Source: Methanococcus aeolicus Nankai-3
GTDB lineage: Archaea; AGJL01; Methanococci; Methanococcales; Methanococcaceae
Assembly: GCF_000017185.1 (NCBI RefSeq)
Contig: NC_009635.1
Span: 1 to 64,000, forward strand
DNA: 64,000 bases
Reading direction: 5' to 3'
Below the pieces are notes generated by a model. The model did no database searches. It was given only the letters and a program-made list of their open reading frames with translations, and had not been told where the DNA came from. This document shows, one piece after another, positions 46,187 through 55,172 of this stretch (the first letter of the stretch is position 1; each line of letters opens with the position of its first letter). A program made the position numbers and the translations under genes.

Positions 46187-46303
46187 TATAGTTAATCTTC
46201 GGTATTTTTCAGAAAATATACCATAATAAAGTAAATATATTATTACTAACACTTAACATAAATAGGCGTAATAATTTAGGACAGTTATTGAACTTACTAT
46301 ATG
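46187..46303. repeat. Family A inverted-repeat element, copy A6
   Basis: The left end TATAGTTAATCTTCGGTATT and right end AGTTATTGAACTTACTATAT are nearly the same as those of A4. The right end creates an ATG at 46301, in frame with pyrI, 21 bp upstream of its likely start. Confidence 0.7.
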
Positions 46304-46321
46304 AACCATTTAGGCGATATT

Positions 46322-46768
46322 ATGAAAAATAGTTTGAAAGTTGAACCAATTGAAAACGGAACTGTTATAGACCATATTAAGCAGGGCAAGGCTTTGAATG
46401 TATATAATGCTTTAGACATAAAAAAAGATAAAACCATAACTATTGCTATGAATGTTCCTTCGGGCAAAAACCATAAAAAAGACATTTTAAAAATTGAAGG
46501 TATAGAACTGTCTAAATATGATGTGGATAAAATAAGCCTTATTAGTCCAAATGCCACTATAAATATCATAAAAAATAAAATTGTAATAAATAAATTTAAA
46601 GTGGAAATACCAAATACAATTGAGGGAATTCTCAAATGCACAAACCCAAATTGTATAACCAATATAGAAAATGTGGCAGGTAAATTTGATGTAGAGGGAA
46701 GGGAACCTTTAAAAATAAGATGTTTTTATTGCGAGAAATTTTTAAATTCTATTGAAGTATATAAATAA
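46322..46768 (+). CDS. pyrI: Aspartate carbamoyltransferase regulatory chain
   Basis: A 148-residue PyrI. It starts at ATG 46322 after AGGCGAT; the in-frame ATG 46301 comes from a repeat-element end. The allosteric nucleotide domain begins KVEPIENGTVIDHI; the C-terminal zinc domain has CTNPNC (about 109) and CFYC (about 138). It pairs with PyrB, not in this window, for pyrimidine synthesis; the carB genes 2-6 kb downstream belong to the same pathway. Confidence 0.95.
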   Translation: MKNSLKVEPIENGTVIDHIKQGKALNVYNALDIKKDKTITIAMNVPSGKNHKKDILKIEGIELSKYDVDKISLISPNATINIIKNKIVINKFKVEIPNTIEGILKCTNPNCITNIENVAGKFDVEGREPLKIRCFYCEKFLNSIEVYK

Positions 46769-47243
46769 TCTTTTTATTTAATATATATGATATTATCATT
46801 TTTTTAGGATAAATAATAAATAGTAGATAATTATATTATATCATAGAACCATCGTAAATCTATGAAGATAATTATTCTTATATAATATGGATATAGGATT
46901 TAATCCGCTAATTTTTCTGCTTATTGATGGAAGTTTTTTAAACATGATATATATCAGTTTAATATTTTTTTTAACAGGTCTTTTAAAACCTTAATTTAAA
47001 TAATTTAAACCTTAAAAGGTTAAAAAAATATGCTGGGGAAGATACAGTATAAAATAAAATAATATTTTAACCATCTTCTCTATGTGCGTATTTATTGTAG
47101 TGGATTACAATTAAACGGCTTTATCGTTTATAGTATTTAAGCATATGATGATAATATTTTCATTAAGCACAATATGTCCATCGATTTACTTATTATAATA
47201 TCCAAATGTCATAGTAGTATTATTATTTATTTAGGTGATTTGC
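46769..47243. other. 475-bp intergenic region, no confident gene
   Basis: A very AT-rich gap between pyrI and sucC. It contains a 35-codon hydrophobic reading frame at 46887-46994 (MDIGFNPLIFLLIDG...) without a ribosome site, the inverted repeat AACCTTAAAAGGTT near 47009-47022, and TAAACGGCTTTATCGTTTA near 47113-47131. The sucC promoter should lie toward its right side. No RNA gene is recognised. Confidence 0.4.
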
Positions 47244-48326
47244 ATGAAATTACACGAATACGAAGCAAAGGAAATATTTAAAAAATATAAAATCCCCGTT
47301 CCAAATGGGTTTGTTGCATCAAAACCAATTAAAGAGCTTAAAACACCATCTGTGATAAAAGCTCAGGTTTTAGTAGGTGGAAGAGGTAAGGCCGGAGGAA
47401 TATTATTTGCAGATACCACAAAAGAGGCCAATCAACATATAAAAAAATTAATTGGTAAAAAAATTAAGGGAGAAAAAGTAAATAAAGTATTAATAGAAGA
47501 AAAATTACCTATAAAATACGAATATTATCTTGGAATTACAATTGACAGGGCAGAAAAAAAACCTGTTATAATATTTTCTACCGAAGGGGGCGTAGATATT
47601 GAAGAAATAGCAAAAAATACGCCCGAAAAAATAATTAAATATTATATAGACCCGCAAAATGAATTTTTACCATATATGGCAAGAAATCTATTAAAAGAAG
47701 CAGGACTTCCATCAAACAGAATTTCAAAAGTTGCAGACATTATATATAAATTATACAATGTATTCAAAGACATGGACGGAACGCTAGTTGAGATAAATCC
47801 TTTGGTAATTACAAAAGATAAAAAAGTGCTTGCAGCAGATGGTGTTTTAAATGTGGATGATGATGCAGAATATAGGCATGATTATGCACAATTTGAGTCT
47901 TACTCTGAAAAAGATAAATCTGAATTTGCATATGTGGAATTAGATGGAGATATTGCTGTAATTGGAAATGGTGCAGGTCTAACACTTGCAAGTATGGATA
48001 TTGTAAAAGAATATGGGGGAGCTCCTGCATGTTTCCTTGATATAGGTGGCGGTTCAGATAAAGAAACTGTTGAAAAAGCACTTGAAAAAGCACTTGAAAA
48101 AGATATAAAAGGAGTATTTATTAATATATTGGGCGGTATTACCCGATGTGATGAAGTGGCAATGGGTATTGTAAAAGCATATTATGAACACCCAGAAATA
48201 AAATTCTCAGTTAGAATGATGGGCACTAATGAGGAAGAAGGCAGAAAAATATTAACTAAAAACGGAATTCCATTTGAATCTTCCATGGAGTATGCCGTTG
48301 AAAAATTAATCGACATGCTAAAATAA
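47244..48326 (+). CDS. sucC: Succinyl-CoA synthetase beta subunit (ADP-forming)
   Basis: A 360-residue ATP-grasp protein starting MKLHEYEAKEIFKKYKIPVPNG; AGGTGATT fixes ATG 47244 over GTG 47235. VGGRGKAGGI (about 45), EINPLVIT (about 190) and GAGLTLASMDIVKEYGGAPACFLDIGGG (about 235) are typical. In methanogens it works in the incomplete reductive TCA branch. The alpha subunit sucD is not adjacent. Gly-Ala-Pro here is encoded by GGAGCTCC. The tandem KALEKALEKD arises from a 15-bp direct repeat. Confidence 0.95.
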   Translation: MKLHEYEAKEIFKKYKIPVPNGFVASKPIKELKTPSVIKAQVLVGGRGKAGGILFADTTKEANQHIKKLIGKKIKGEKVNKVLIEEKLPIKYEYYLGITIDRAEKKPVIIFSTEGGVDIEEIAKNTPEKIIKYYIDPQNEFLPYMARNLLKEAGLPSNRISKVADIIYKLYNVFKDMDGTLVEINPLVITKDKKVLAADGVLNVDDDAEYRHDYAQFESYSEKDKSEFAYVELDGDIAVIGNGAGLTLASMDIVKEYGGAPACFLDIGGGSDKETVEKALEKALEKDIKGVFINILGGITRCDEVAMGIVKAYYEHPEIKFSVRMMGTNEEEGRKILTKNGIPFESSMEYAVEKLIDMLK

Positions 48327-48700
48327 ATAAAATACATGAAGATATATTGTTTTTGATATACAATATATCAAATCAAATCTCTTCGAGATTTTAGCCATTA
48401 ATCTTGTAAAATAGCATAATGCACTAAAACAAGCTTTGAAATCTATTAAATAGTATGAATATTTGCGGTTTTTAATAATGCACTAAAACAAGCTTTGAAA
48501 CAAGCTTACCGTAAATAATCCCTCCGAATACAACATATTCCCTAATTTATTTATTTCTATTTATAACCTACAATAAAATAATATATAATATAGAACACTT
48601 TTTTATATGATTTACCCATATAATATTTATATATAATTCTGATGAAAACTTTTTTTTATACAATTTATCTTATACAATTATTAAGTTAATAGGTGGAATT
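48327..48700. other. Intergenic region with two-copy 26-bp repeat
   Basis: The 374-bp gap before carB holds a hairpin module AAATCTCTTCGAGATTT (about 48375-48391), two identical 26-bp repeats (next entry), and AT-rich promoter-like sequence such as AATATTTATATATAATT near 48622-48638. No gene was seen. Confidence 0.5.
48416..48500 (+). repeat. Two identical 26-bp direct repeats separated by 33 bp (CRISPR-like)
   Basis: ATAATGCACTAAAACAAGCT plus TTGAAA occurs at 48416-48441 and 48475-48500, separated by a unique 33-bp sequence. Repeat length, spacer length and the GAAA end are CRISPR-like, but there are only two copies and no cas gene in the window. A degenerate leader-less remnant or an unrelated duplication are both possible. 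Confidence 0.35.
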
Positions 48701-50140
48701 TTGAAACAGGACAACATAAAAAAGGTTATGATTTTAGGTTCTGGTCCTATCGTAATAGGGCAGGCGGCAGAGTTTGATTTTTCTGGTTCTCAGGCATGTA
48801 AATCTTTGAGAGAGGAAGGGATATACACCATTTTAGTAAATTCAAATCCTGCAACAATTCAAACTGATAAGGATATTGCAGACAAGGTTTATCTTGAACC
48901 ATTGAACCCAAAAATAGTGGAGAAAATTATAGAAAAAGAAAGACCTGATGCAATACTACCTACAATGGGCGGGCAGACAGGTTTAAATCTTGCCGTAGAT
49001 TTGCATAGAATGGGAATATTGGAAAAATATGGAGTAAAATTACTTGGTTCAACTGTTGATGTGATTGAAACTAGTGAAGATAGAGAATTATTTAATAAAG
49101 CAATGGATGAAATTGGAGAGCCTGTCACAAAATCTTATGCAGTTGAATCAATTGAGAAAGCTCTTGAAGCTGTGGAAGAATTGGGCTACCCCGTAATAGT
49201 TAGACCCGCCTTTACACTTGGCGGAACTGGTGGGGGTATTCCATATACAGAAGAAGAATTAAGAGATATCGTAGAAAAAGGACTTAACTATTCTATGATT
49301 AACCAAGTTTTGATTGACGAAAGTGTGCTTGGCTGGAAGGAGTATGAATATGAAGTAATGAGAGACGCAAAAGATAACTGTATAATTGTATGTAATATGG
49401 AAAATATCGACCCTATGGGAATACATACAGGAGAAAGTATTGTTGTAGCGCCATCTCAAACTCTTAGCGATAAAATGCACCAAAGGCTTAGAAATGCGGC
49501 TTTAAAAATAATTAGGCACTTAAACATTATCGGTGGCTGTAATGTTCAGTTTTCAGTGAGCCCAGATGATAGCGAATATAGAGTAATTGAGGTAAATCCG
49601 CGAGTTAGTAGGAGCTCCGCATTAGCAAGTAAGGCAACAGGTTATTCAATTGCTAAAATTGCAGCTAAAATTGCCATCGGTAAAACACTTAATGAGATTA
49701 AAAATGATATTACAGCAGAAACCACGGCCGCATTTGAGCCGACTTTGGATTATGTGATTGTAAAAATACCAAGATGGCCATTTGATAAATTTAAAACTGT
49801 TGATAAACATCTTGGAACAAGCATGAAATCAACAGGGGAAGTTATGGCAATAGGTAGGACATTAGAGGAAGCACTTCAAAAAGCATGCAGGAGCCTTGAT
49901 TTGGGGAGACAAGGTTTAATTGGAGATGGCAATGATATATCCCATACCAACGAAGAAATTAACGATATATTAAAAAATCCGACCGATGAAAGAATATTTG
50001 TAATAGCTGAGGCACTTGATAAGGGCTGGACAGTTGAGGAAATTTGTGAAATTACAAAAATTAATGAATTTTTCATTAAAAAAATAAAAAATATTGTAGA
50101 TACCAAAAAAGAATTGGAAATATTATCTAAATTGATTTAA
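48701..50140 (+). CDS. carB: Carbamoyl-phosphate synthase large chain, N-terminal part
   Basis: A 479-residue protein equal to the first ATP-grasp half of bacterial CarB. It starts at TTG after AGGTGGAA. Features: [17 protein letters not shown] (about 12), ATP-grasp [16 protein letters not shown] (about 172) and [19 protein letters not shown] (about 300). It makes carboxyphosphate and carbamate for pyrimidine and arginine synthesis. The remaining half is a separate gene 88 bp downstream; a split CarB is known in methanococci, so this is not a local frameshift. Confidence 0.95.
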   Translation: MKQDNIKKVMILGSGPIVIGQAAEFDFSGSQACKSLREEGIYTILVNSNPATIQTDKDIADKVYLEPLNPKIVEKIIEKERPDAILPTMGGQTGLNLAVDLHRMGILEKYGVKLLGSTVDVIETSEDRELFNKAMDEIGEPVTKSYAVESIEKALEAVEELGYPVIVRPAFTLGGTGGGIPYTEEELRDIVEKGLNYSMINQVLIDESVLGWKEYEYEVMRDAKDNCIIVCNMENIDPMGIHTGESIVVAPSQTLSDKMHQRLRNAALKIIRHLNIIGGCNVQFSVSPDDSEYRVIEVNPRVSRSSALASKATGYSIAKIAAKIAIGKTLNEIKNDITAETTAAFEPTLDYVIVKIPRWPFDKFKTVDKHLGTSMKSTGEVMAIGRTLEEALQKACRSLDLGRQGLIGDGNDISHTNEEINDILKNPTDERIFVIAEALDKGWTVEEICEITKINEFFIKKIKNIVDTKKELEILSKLI

Positions 50141-50243
50141 TTATTAAGTTAATTATTAGTATTAAGAATATTGGTATTACTAATTATTAACATTACTATA
50201 TTTTATTATATTTTTATTATTAGCATGTTTGTCGGTGAATAAT

Positions 50244-52058
50244 ATGATGGAAACAGAAAAACTAAAAGAAATAATATTTAATGCCAAAAAAATGGGTTTT
50301 TCAGATGCCCAGTTATCTAATTTATTGAATAAAAGCGAATCAGAGATAAAAAACCTTAGAAAAGAATTAAATGTAATGCCTGTTTTTAAAATGGTGGATA
50401 CCTGCGCAGCAGAATTTGAGGCAAAAACTCCATATTATTATTCTTGCTACGAAAATTTATTTTATGATGAACAAAATGAAAGCATACCAACAAAAAGAAA
50501 AAAGGTAATAATATTGGGTTCTGGACCTATCAGAATTGGACAAGGTGTAGAATTTGATTATTCCACCGTTCATGCCATATATGCTTTAAAAGATATGGGT
50601 ATTGAAGCAATAATTGTAAATAACAATCCTGAAACTGTATCCACTGATTACGATACCTCCGATAAATTATATTTTGAGCCATTAACCTATGAGGAAATTA
50701 TGAATATCGTTGAAAATGAAAATAAAAATGGCGATTTATTGGGAGTAATAGTTCAATTTGGAGGGCAGACTGCAATAAACCTTGCTATGAGATTATATGA
50801 TTCTGGTGTAAATATATTGGGAACTTCTCCAAAATCTATTGATTTAGCTGAGGATAGGGAGCAATTTTCAGAGATATTAAATAAAATAGGTATTCCACAG
50901 GCTGAGGGTGCTACTGTATATAATGAAAAAGATGCACTTGTTGTAGCTAAAAAAATTGGATATCCTGTTCTTGTTCGACCTTCCTATGTTTTGGGGGGTA
51001 GGGCTATGGAAATTGTATATAATGAAGAGGAATTAAAGAACTACATGAAAGAAGCCGTAAAAGTATCATCTGAACATCCCATATTAATCGATAAGTTTTT
51101 AGATGAGGCTACGGAGGTTGATGTAGATGCTATTTGCGATGGGGACGATGTATTTATTGGGGGAATTATGGAGCATATCGAGGAAGCTGGAATTCACAGT
51201 GGAGATAGTGCCTGTGTAATACCATCTCAAACTTTATCTCCACAAGTAATAGATACCATTATTGACCATACCACCAATCTTGCAAAGGAATTGGGTGTAA
51301 TTGGACTGTTGAATATACAGTATGCCGTTAAAGATGGTGTAGTTTATATTATTGAAGCAAATCCACGGGCAAGTAGGACCATACCATATGTAAGTAAATC
51401 TGTGGGAGCTCCCCTTGCCAAAATTGCTACAAAGGTAATCATGGGGCAAAAATTAAAAGATATGGGATATATTGGATTAGCTCAATCAAAATATGTGAGC
51501 ATTAAAGAAGCCGTATTCCCATTCCAAAAGCTAACCGGAGTAGACCCAGTGCTTAGTCCAGAAATGAAATCCACAGGAGAGGCTATTGGAATAGATACAG
51601 ATTTTGGTAGGGCATTTTATAAAGCTCAACTGTCTGCCAACATGGAGCTCCCAATGTCTGGAACTGTGTTCATAAGTGTTAAGAAAAAGGATAGAAAACA
51701 TTTAGAAAAAATGGCAAAAGAATTTAATAAATTTGGATTTAATATTATTGCAACAGATGGAACAGCTGAGGAAATTAGAAGTAATGGAGTAGATGCTACA
51801 ATAGTCAAAAAAATATCCGAAGGTATAAAAGGTAGCATATTGGAAGAAATACAAAAAGGAAATGTTGATTTAATCATAAATACCTCTTCTGGAAGTAGGG
51901 CAAAATCTGATGGATACTACATAAGACGAGCCGCCGTTGAATTTAATATACCATATATTACAACAATACAGGGAGCACTATCCACTATAAAGGCAATAAA
52001 ATCTGTTAAAGAAGGAGATTTGGGGGTTTATTCTTTAAATGACCTTGAAAATAAATAA
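50244..52058 (+). CDS. carB: Carbamoyl-phosphate synthase large chain, C-terminal part
   Basis: A 604-residue protein. GTCGGTGAAT before ATG 50244 sets the start. The first 90 residues are the oligomerisation domain; then GSGPIRIGQGVEFDYS (about 90), the second ATP-grasp VLGGRAMEIVYNEEEL, ANPRASRTIPYVSKS, and the C-terminal MGS-like domain (about 470-604) with GTAEEIRSNG. It phosphorylates carbamate; the MGS domain is the usual allosteric site. It forms the full enzyme with the upstream half and CarA (not in the window). Confidence 0.95.
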   Translation: MMETEKLKEIIFNAKKMGFSDAQLSNLLNKSESEIKNLRKELNVMPVFKMVDTCAAEFEAKTPYYYSCYENLFYDEQNESIPTKRKKVIILGSGPIRIGQGVEFDYSTVHAIYALKDMGIEAIIVNNNPETVSTDYDTSDKLYFEPLTYEEIMNIVENENKNGDLLGVIVQFGGQTAINLAMRLYDSGVNILGTSPKSIDLAEDREQFSEILNKIGIPQAEGATVYNEKDALVVAKKIGYPVLVRPSYVLGGRAMEIVYNEEELKNYMKEAVKVSSEHPILIDKFLDEATEVDVDAICDGDDVFIGGIMEHIEEAGIHSGDSACVIPSQTLSPQVIDTIIDHTTNLAKELGVIGLLNIQYAVKDGVVYIIEANPRASRTIPYVSKSVGAPLAKIATKVIMGQKLKDMGYIGLAQSKYVSIKEAVFPFQKLTGVDPVLSPEMKSTGEAIGIDTDFGRAFYKAQLSANMELPMSGTVFISVKKKDRKHLEKMAKEFNKFGFNIIATDGTAEEIRSNGVDATIVKKISEGIKGSILEEIQKGNVDLIINTSSGSRAKSDGYYIRRAAVEFNIPYITTIQGALSTIKAIKSVKEGDLGVYSLNDLENK

Positions 52059-52088
52059 TAAATATAATAGTAAAATACTAGTGATACA

Positions 52089-53165
52089 ATGGAAAAATAC
52101 TTAAAAGAATTAAGAAATAGGCACCTAAAAAAAAGAAAAGAAAAAAATCCTGACCGCCCAATTGCTACCTGGGTACAGGACGATATTTTTAGGGATAAAA
52201 CCAATGGAAAAAGCATAACAATAATATTGCGAACTGTTGGCTGTAAATATGCCTATGATACAGGCGGTTGCACTATGTGTAGTTATTTAATGGATAGCTC
52301 CCCCATAAAAATTACCAGCGAAAATATAATCAATCAATTCAATGGAGTATTGGACAAATACAAAGAGGAATTAGAAAATAATAGTAAGAATTATTCAATT
52401 AAATTATTTACTTCTGGTAGCTTTTTAGATGAGTTCGAAGTTCCAAACGATGCAATGGAGCATATTTTTAAAACCATTGGGGAATTGAATGTAAAAGAGG
52501 TTGCAATTGAATCCAGACCAGAATATATAACCAATGAAACAATGGAATTAATCCGAAAACATATAAATAATGATATTAATGTGGAAATCGGAGTGGGAAT
52601 TGAAACTGCAAATGAGGAAATAAGAAATATCTCAATACATAAAGGAATATCCAATAAAGATATTGAAGATGCCATAACTACTGCAAATAAATACGCCGTA
52701 GGTATTAAGGCGTATTTATTAATAAAGCCACCATTTATAACTGAAAAACAGGCAATGGAAGATTCAATTAATTCCGCAAATAAATATATTGAAATGGGAG
52801 TTAGTAGAATATCATTCTGCCCGTCCTCAATTCATAAGGGAAGTTTGGTGGAGCTCCTATGGAAAAAAAATCAATATAGGCCACCATTTTTATGGACGGT
52901 AATAGAAATATTAAAAGAAGTAAAATCTAAAAATCCCGATAAACTTATAATGTGCGATACCTCAGGAATACCATCAAATAGGGGAGCACATAATAAAATA
53001 GACTGTGAGTGCAACTATAAAATAAAAGAAGCTTTGGGGGATTATACCCTTACACAGGATTTATCTTTAATTGAAAATATAGACTGCGAATGTAAGACCT
53101 ATTGGGCTGAATTTATGAAATATGAGGAAAAAAATATAGTACCTTTGGGGGATTATGAAAGATAA
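52089..53165 (+). CDS. Archaeosine-synthesis radical SAM protein RaSEA
   Basis: A 358-residue Elp3-like radical SAM protein. The family segment PDRPIATWVQDDIFRD (about 20) precedes the cluster motif TVGCKYAYDTGGCTMCSY, a C-x8-C-x2-C spacing (about 55-66). With ArcS it converts lysine-modified preQ0 to archaeosine in tRNA D-loops. A second Cys-rich area (DCECNYK, DCECKTY) near the C-terminus may bind a metal. It starts 30 bp after carB with a GTGATACA leader. Confidence 0.88.
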   Translation: MEKYLKELRNRHLKKRKEKNPDRPIATWVQDDIFRDKTNGKSITIILRTVGCKYAYDTGGCTMCSYLMDSSPIKITSENIINQFNGVLDKYKEELENNSKNYSIKLFTSGSFLDEFEVPNDAMEHIFKTIGELNVKEVAIESRPEYITNETMELIRKHINNDINVEIGVGIETANEEIRNISIHKGISNKDIEDAITTANKYAVGIKAYLLIKPPFITEKQAMEDSINSANKYIEMGVSRISFCPSSIHKGSLVELLWKKNQYRPPFLWTVIEILKEVKSKNPDKLIMCDTSGIPSNRGAHNKIDCECNYKIKEALGDYTLTQDLSLIENIDCECKTYWAEFMKYEEKNIVPLGDYER

Positions 53166-53256
53166 AAATAATAATATAATAATTAAAATAATACAAAAAA
53201 ATAGTAAAATAATATATGTAGTAAAAATAAATTAATTATTAATTATTAATTATTAT

Positions 53257-53703
53257 TTATTCAATATCTATTCCTTTTTTAATTGATATTTCACTTTTTG
53301 GCAATTCTACTATAAGAATACCATTTTCATATTTTGCCTTAGCACTATCTTCTTTTACTGTTGCAGGTAATTTTATGGTTCTGTAAATTTCTTCGTCTTC
53401 TGGGATTTCTGAATAAATTATTCTTTCTGATTCTGTAATCATTAATGGTGTTCTTTTTGCCCTAATTTCTAATGTATCGCCGATTGCATTTATTACAATA
53501 TCTTCTTTGGCAATTCCCGGAACCATGGCAATTATTTTTATGTGGTTATCTCCTTCAATCAGCGTTATTGGCATTTGTCCTTTTCCAGATATCTCAACAC
53601 CTGAACCCATGGAGCTCATTGATGTCATGGTTGTCATACTCATAGGAGCTCCCCCTAAAAATTCAGATAATATTTTTTCAAAAAATGGATCTTTTCCTAT
53701 CAT
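53257..53703 (-). CDS. Hsp20/alpha-crystallin small heat-shock protein
   Basis: A 148-residue protein with N-terminal Met/Gly/Ser-rich arm ([16 protein letters not shown]), an alpha-crystallin domain (about 50-140: [49 protein letters not shown]) and a C-terminal SIKKGIDI tail with an I-x-I-like anchor. GGGGTGATAATT fixes the start at 53703. It keeps unfolding proteins soluble as a large oligomer. Two GGAGCTC-type sites lie in the N-terminal arm. Confidence 0.9.
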   Translation of the reverse strand: MIGKDPFFEKILSEFLGGAPMSMTTMTSMSSMGSGVEISGKGQMPITLIEGDNHIKIIAMVPGIAKEDIVINAIGDTLEIRAKRTPLMITESERIIYSEIPEDEEIYRTIKLPATVKEDSAKAKYENGILIVELPKSEISIKKGIDIE

Positions 53704-53849
53704 AATTATCACCCCAATATTCAATATTATTTCTATATAATATACCGTTGTAATTCAATATAAATATTTCGGTTTTGTGTATTGTTATGACATAATTATG
53801 CACAATACAAATATATAATATATTATCGTAAACATATCAAACGATAAAA

Positions 53850-53912
53850 TATATGGGGTATGTTAGGGAGCTCCGTTAATATGGAGCAAACTTTTTAAAC
53901 ATACCATATTTG
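53850..53912. repeat. Short family B-like inverted repeat in the ftsY leader
   Basis: TATGGGGTATGTTAGGGAGC and CAAACTTTTTAAACATACCATA are inverted-repeat ends of the B type enclosing a GGAGCTCC and about 20 bp more. The right end is nine bases from the ftsY ATG, so it forms the leader, with TTGGTGATTAA as the ribosome site. Confidence 0.5.
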
Positions 53913-53920
53913 GTGATTAA

Positions 53921-55072
53921 ATGTTCGGGAAACTTAAAGAAAAATTAAATAAAACAGTTTCAAAAATAACTGAAAAAATATACAATAAAGGAGAAGTGAA
54001 GGAACAAGAAGAAAAAGAAAAAGAAAAAGAATCAGAGATTATAACAACCGAAAAACCGCATAAAGAAGAAACTAAGGAAACCAAACCACAAACAGAAGAA
54101 CCAAAAAAAGTTGGATTTTTCGATAAATTAAAAATAACAAAAGTCGTTAAAAAAACGCTTGGTTATGATGTAGTATTAACAGAAGACGATATTGAGGAAG
54201 TTTTAGAAGAGTTGGAGATGGAGCTCCTTGAAGCTGATGTAGCTTATGAAGTAGTTGAGAAGTTAATAGAATCTTTAAGAAATCAATTAATAGGTATAAA
54301 AATATCGGCAAAGGATGACCCTGAGGAAATTACCATAAATGCACTAAGAAATGCCATTAAAGAGGTATTATCTCAAAAAGAAATAGACATATATAAACTC
54401 ATTGAGGAAAAAAAAAGTAATGGGGAACCCACTGTTATTGTTGTTGTAGGTATTAATGGAACTGGAAAAACTACGACAATATCCAAATTAGCATATAAAC
54501 TTATGAACAATGGCTATTCTGTTGTTTTAGCTGCGGGAGATACATTTAGAGCAGGGGCAATTGAACAGTTGGAGGAACATGCTAAAAATATAGGGGCTAA
54601 AGTAATTAAACACCAAAAAGGCTCTGATGGTGCAGCTGTAATATATGATGCTATAAATCATGCAAAAGCCAGAGGTATATCCGTAGTTTTAGCCGATACA
54701 GCAGGACGACAAACTACAAATATCAATTTAATGGCTGAAATTAAAAAAGTAGTGAGGGTATCAAATCCAGATTTAGTGGTATTTGTTGGGGATTCCCTTG
54801 CTGGAAATGATGCAATTACACAGGCAGAAGAGTTTAACAACATGGTAAATATTGATGGAGTAATACTCACAAAAACAGATGCAGACGCAAAAGGAGGGGC
54901 TGCTTTATCTATTGCCCATGCCATTGGAAAACCTATTTTATTTTTAGGTGTTGGTCAAAGATATGAGGATTTAATGGAATTTAATGTTAATTGGATGATA
55001 AACAAATTATTTGGGGACGAAAACGACGACAAAATAATTGAAGAAAAAGAGAATATAATAAGAGAATTTTAA
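53921..55072 (+). CDS. ftsY: Signal recognition particle receptor FtsY
   Basis: A 383-residue SRP GTPase. Residues 1-75 are a charged Lys/Glu linker (A domain) for membrane contact; the N domain follows; the G domain has [10 protein letters not shown] (about 178), [18 protein letters not shown] and [12 protein letters not shown]. It docks ribosome-SRP complexes at the membrane with SRP54; srp19 is also in this window. GGTGATTAA precedes the ATG. Confidence 0.95.
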   Translation: MFGKLKEKLNKTVSKITEKIYNKGEVKEQEEKEKEKESEIITTEKPHKEETKETKPQTEEPKKVGFFDKLKITKVVKKTLGYDVVLTEDDIEEVLEELEMELLEADVAYEVVEKLIESLRNQLIGIKISAKDDPEEITINALRNAIKEVLSQKEIDIYKLIEEKKSNGEPTVIVVVGINGTGKTTTISKLAYKLMNNGYSVVLAAGDTFRAGAIEQLEEHAKNIGAKVIKHQKGSDGAAVIYDAINHAKARGISVVLADTAGRQTTNINLMAEIKKVVRVSNPDLVVFVGDSLAGNDAITQAEEFNNMVNIDGVILTKTDADAKGGAALSIAHAIGKPILFLGVGQRYEDLMEFNVNWMINKLFGDENDDKIIEEKENIIREF

Positions 55073-55172
55073 ATATTTTTATTTTTAGTATTCAAAAGCT
55101 CTGCTTTTGAACAAAATCATTTGGATTTTGTATTGCAAAATATGGGAGCTCCAAAGCATATATTCATATTTT

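Noticed and set aside
46769-47243. Riboswitch or tRNA gene in the long gap before sucC
   Set aside because: No GC-rich cloverleaf or recognised aptamer; stable RNAs should stand out against the AT-rich background.
48701-52058. carB halves as one gene broken by mutation
   Set aside because: Both halves have proper starts and complete domains, and split CarB is known in methanococci.
55080-55140. Hairpins after ftsY as bacterial-type terminators
   Set aside because: TCAAAAGCTCTGCTTTTGA and AAAATCATTTGGATTTT match the recurring module types seen also inside genes; archaeal termination needs U tracts, not these stems.
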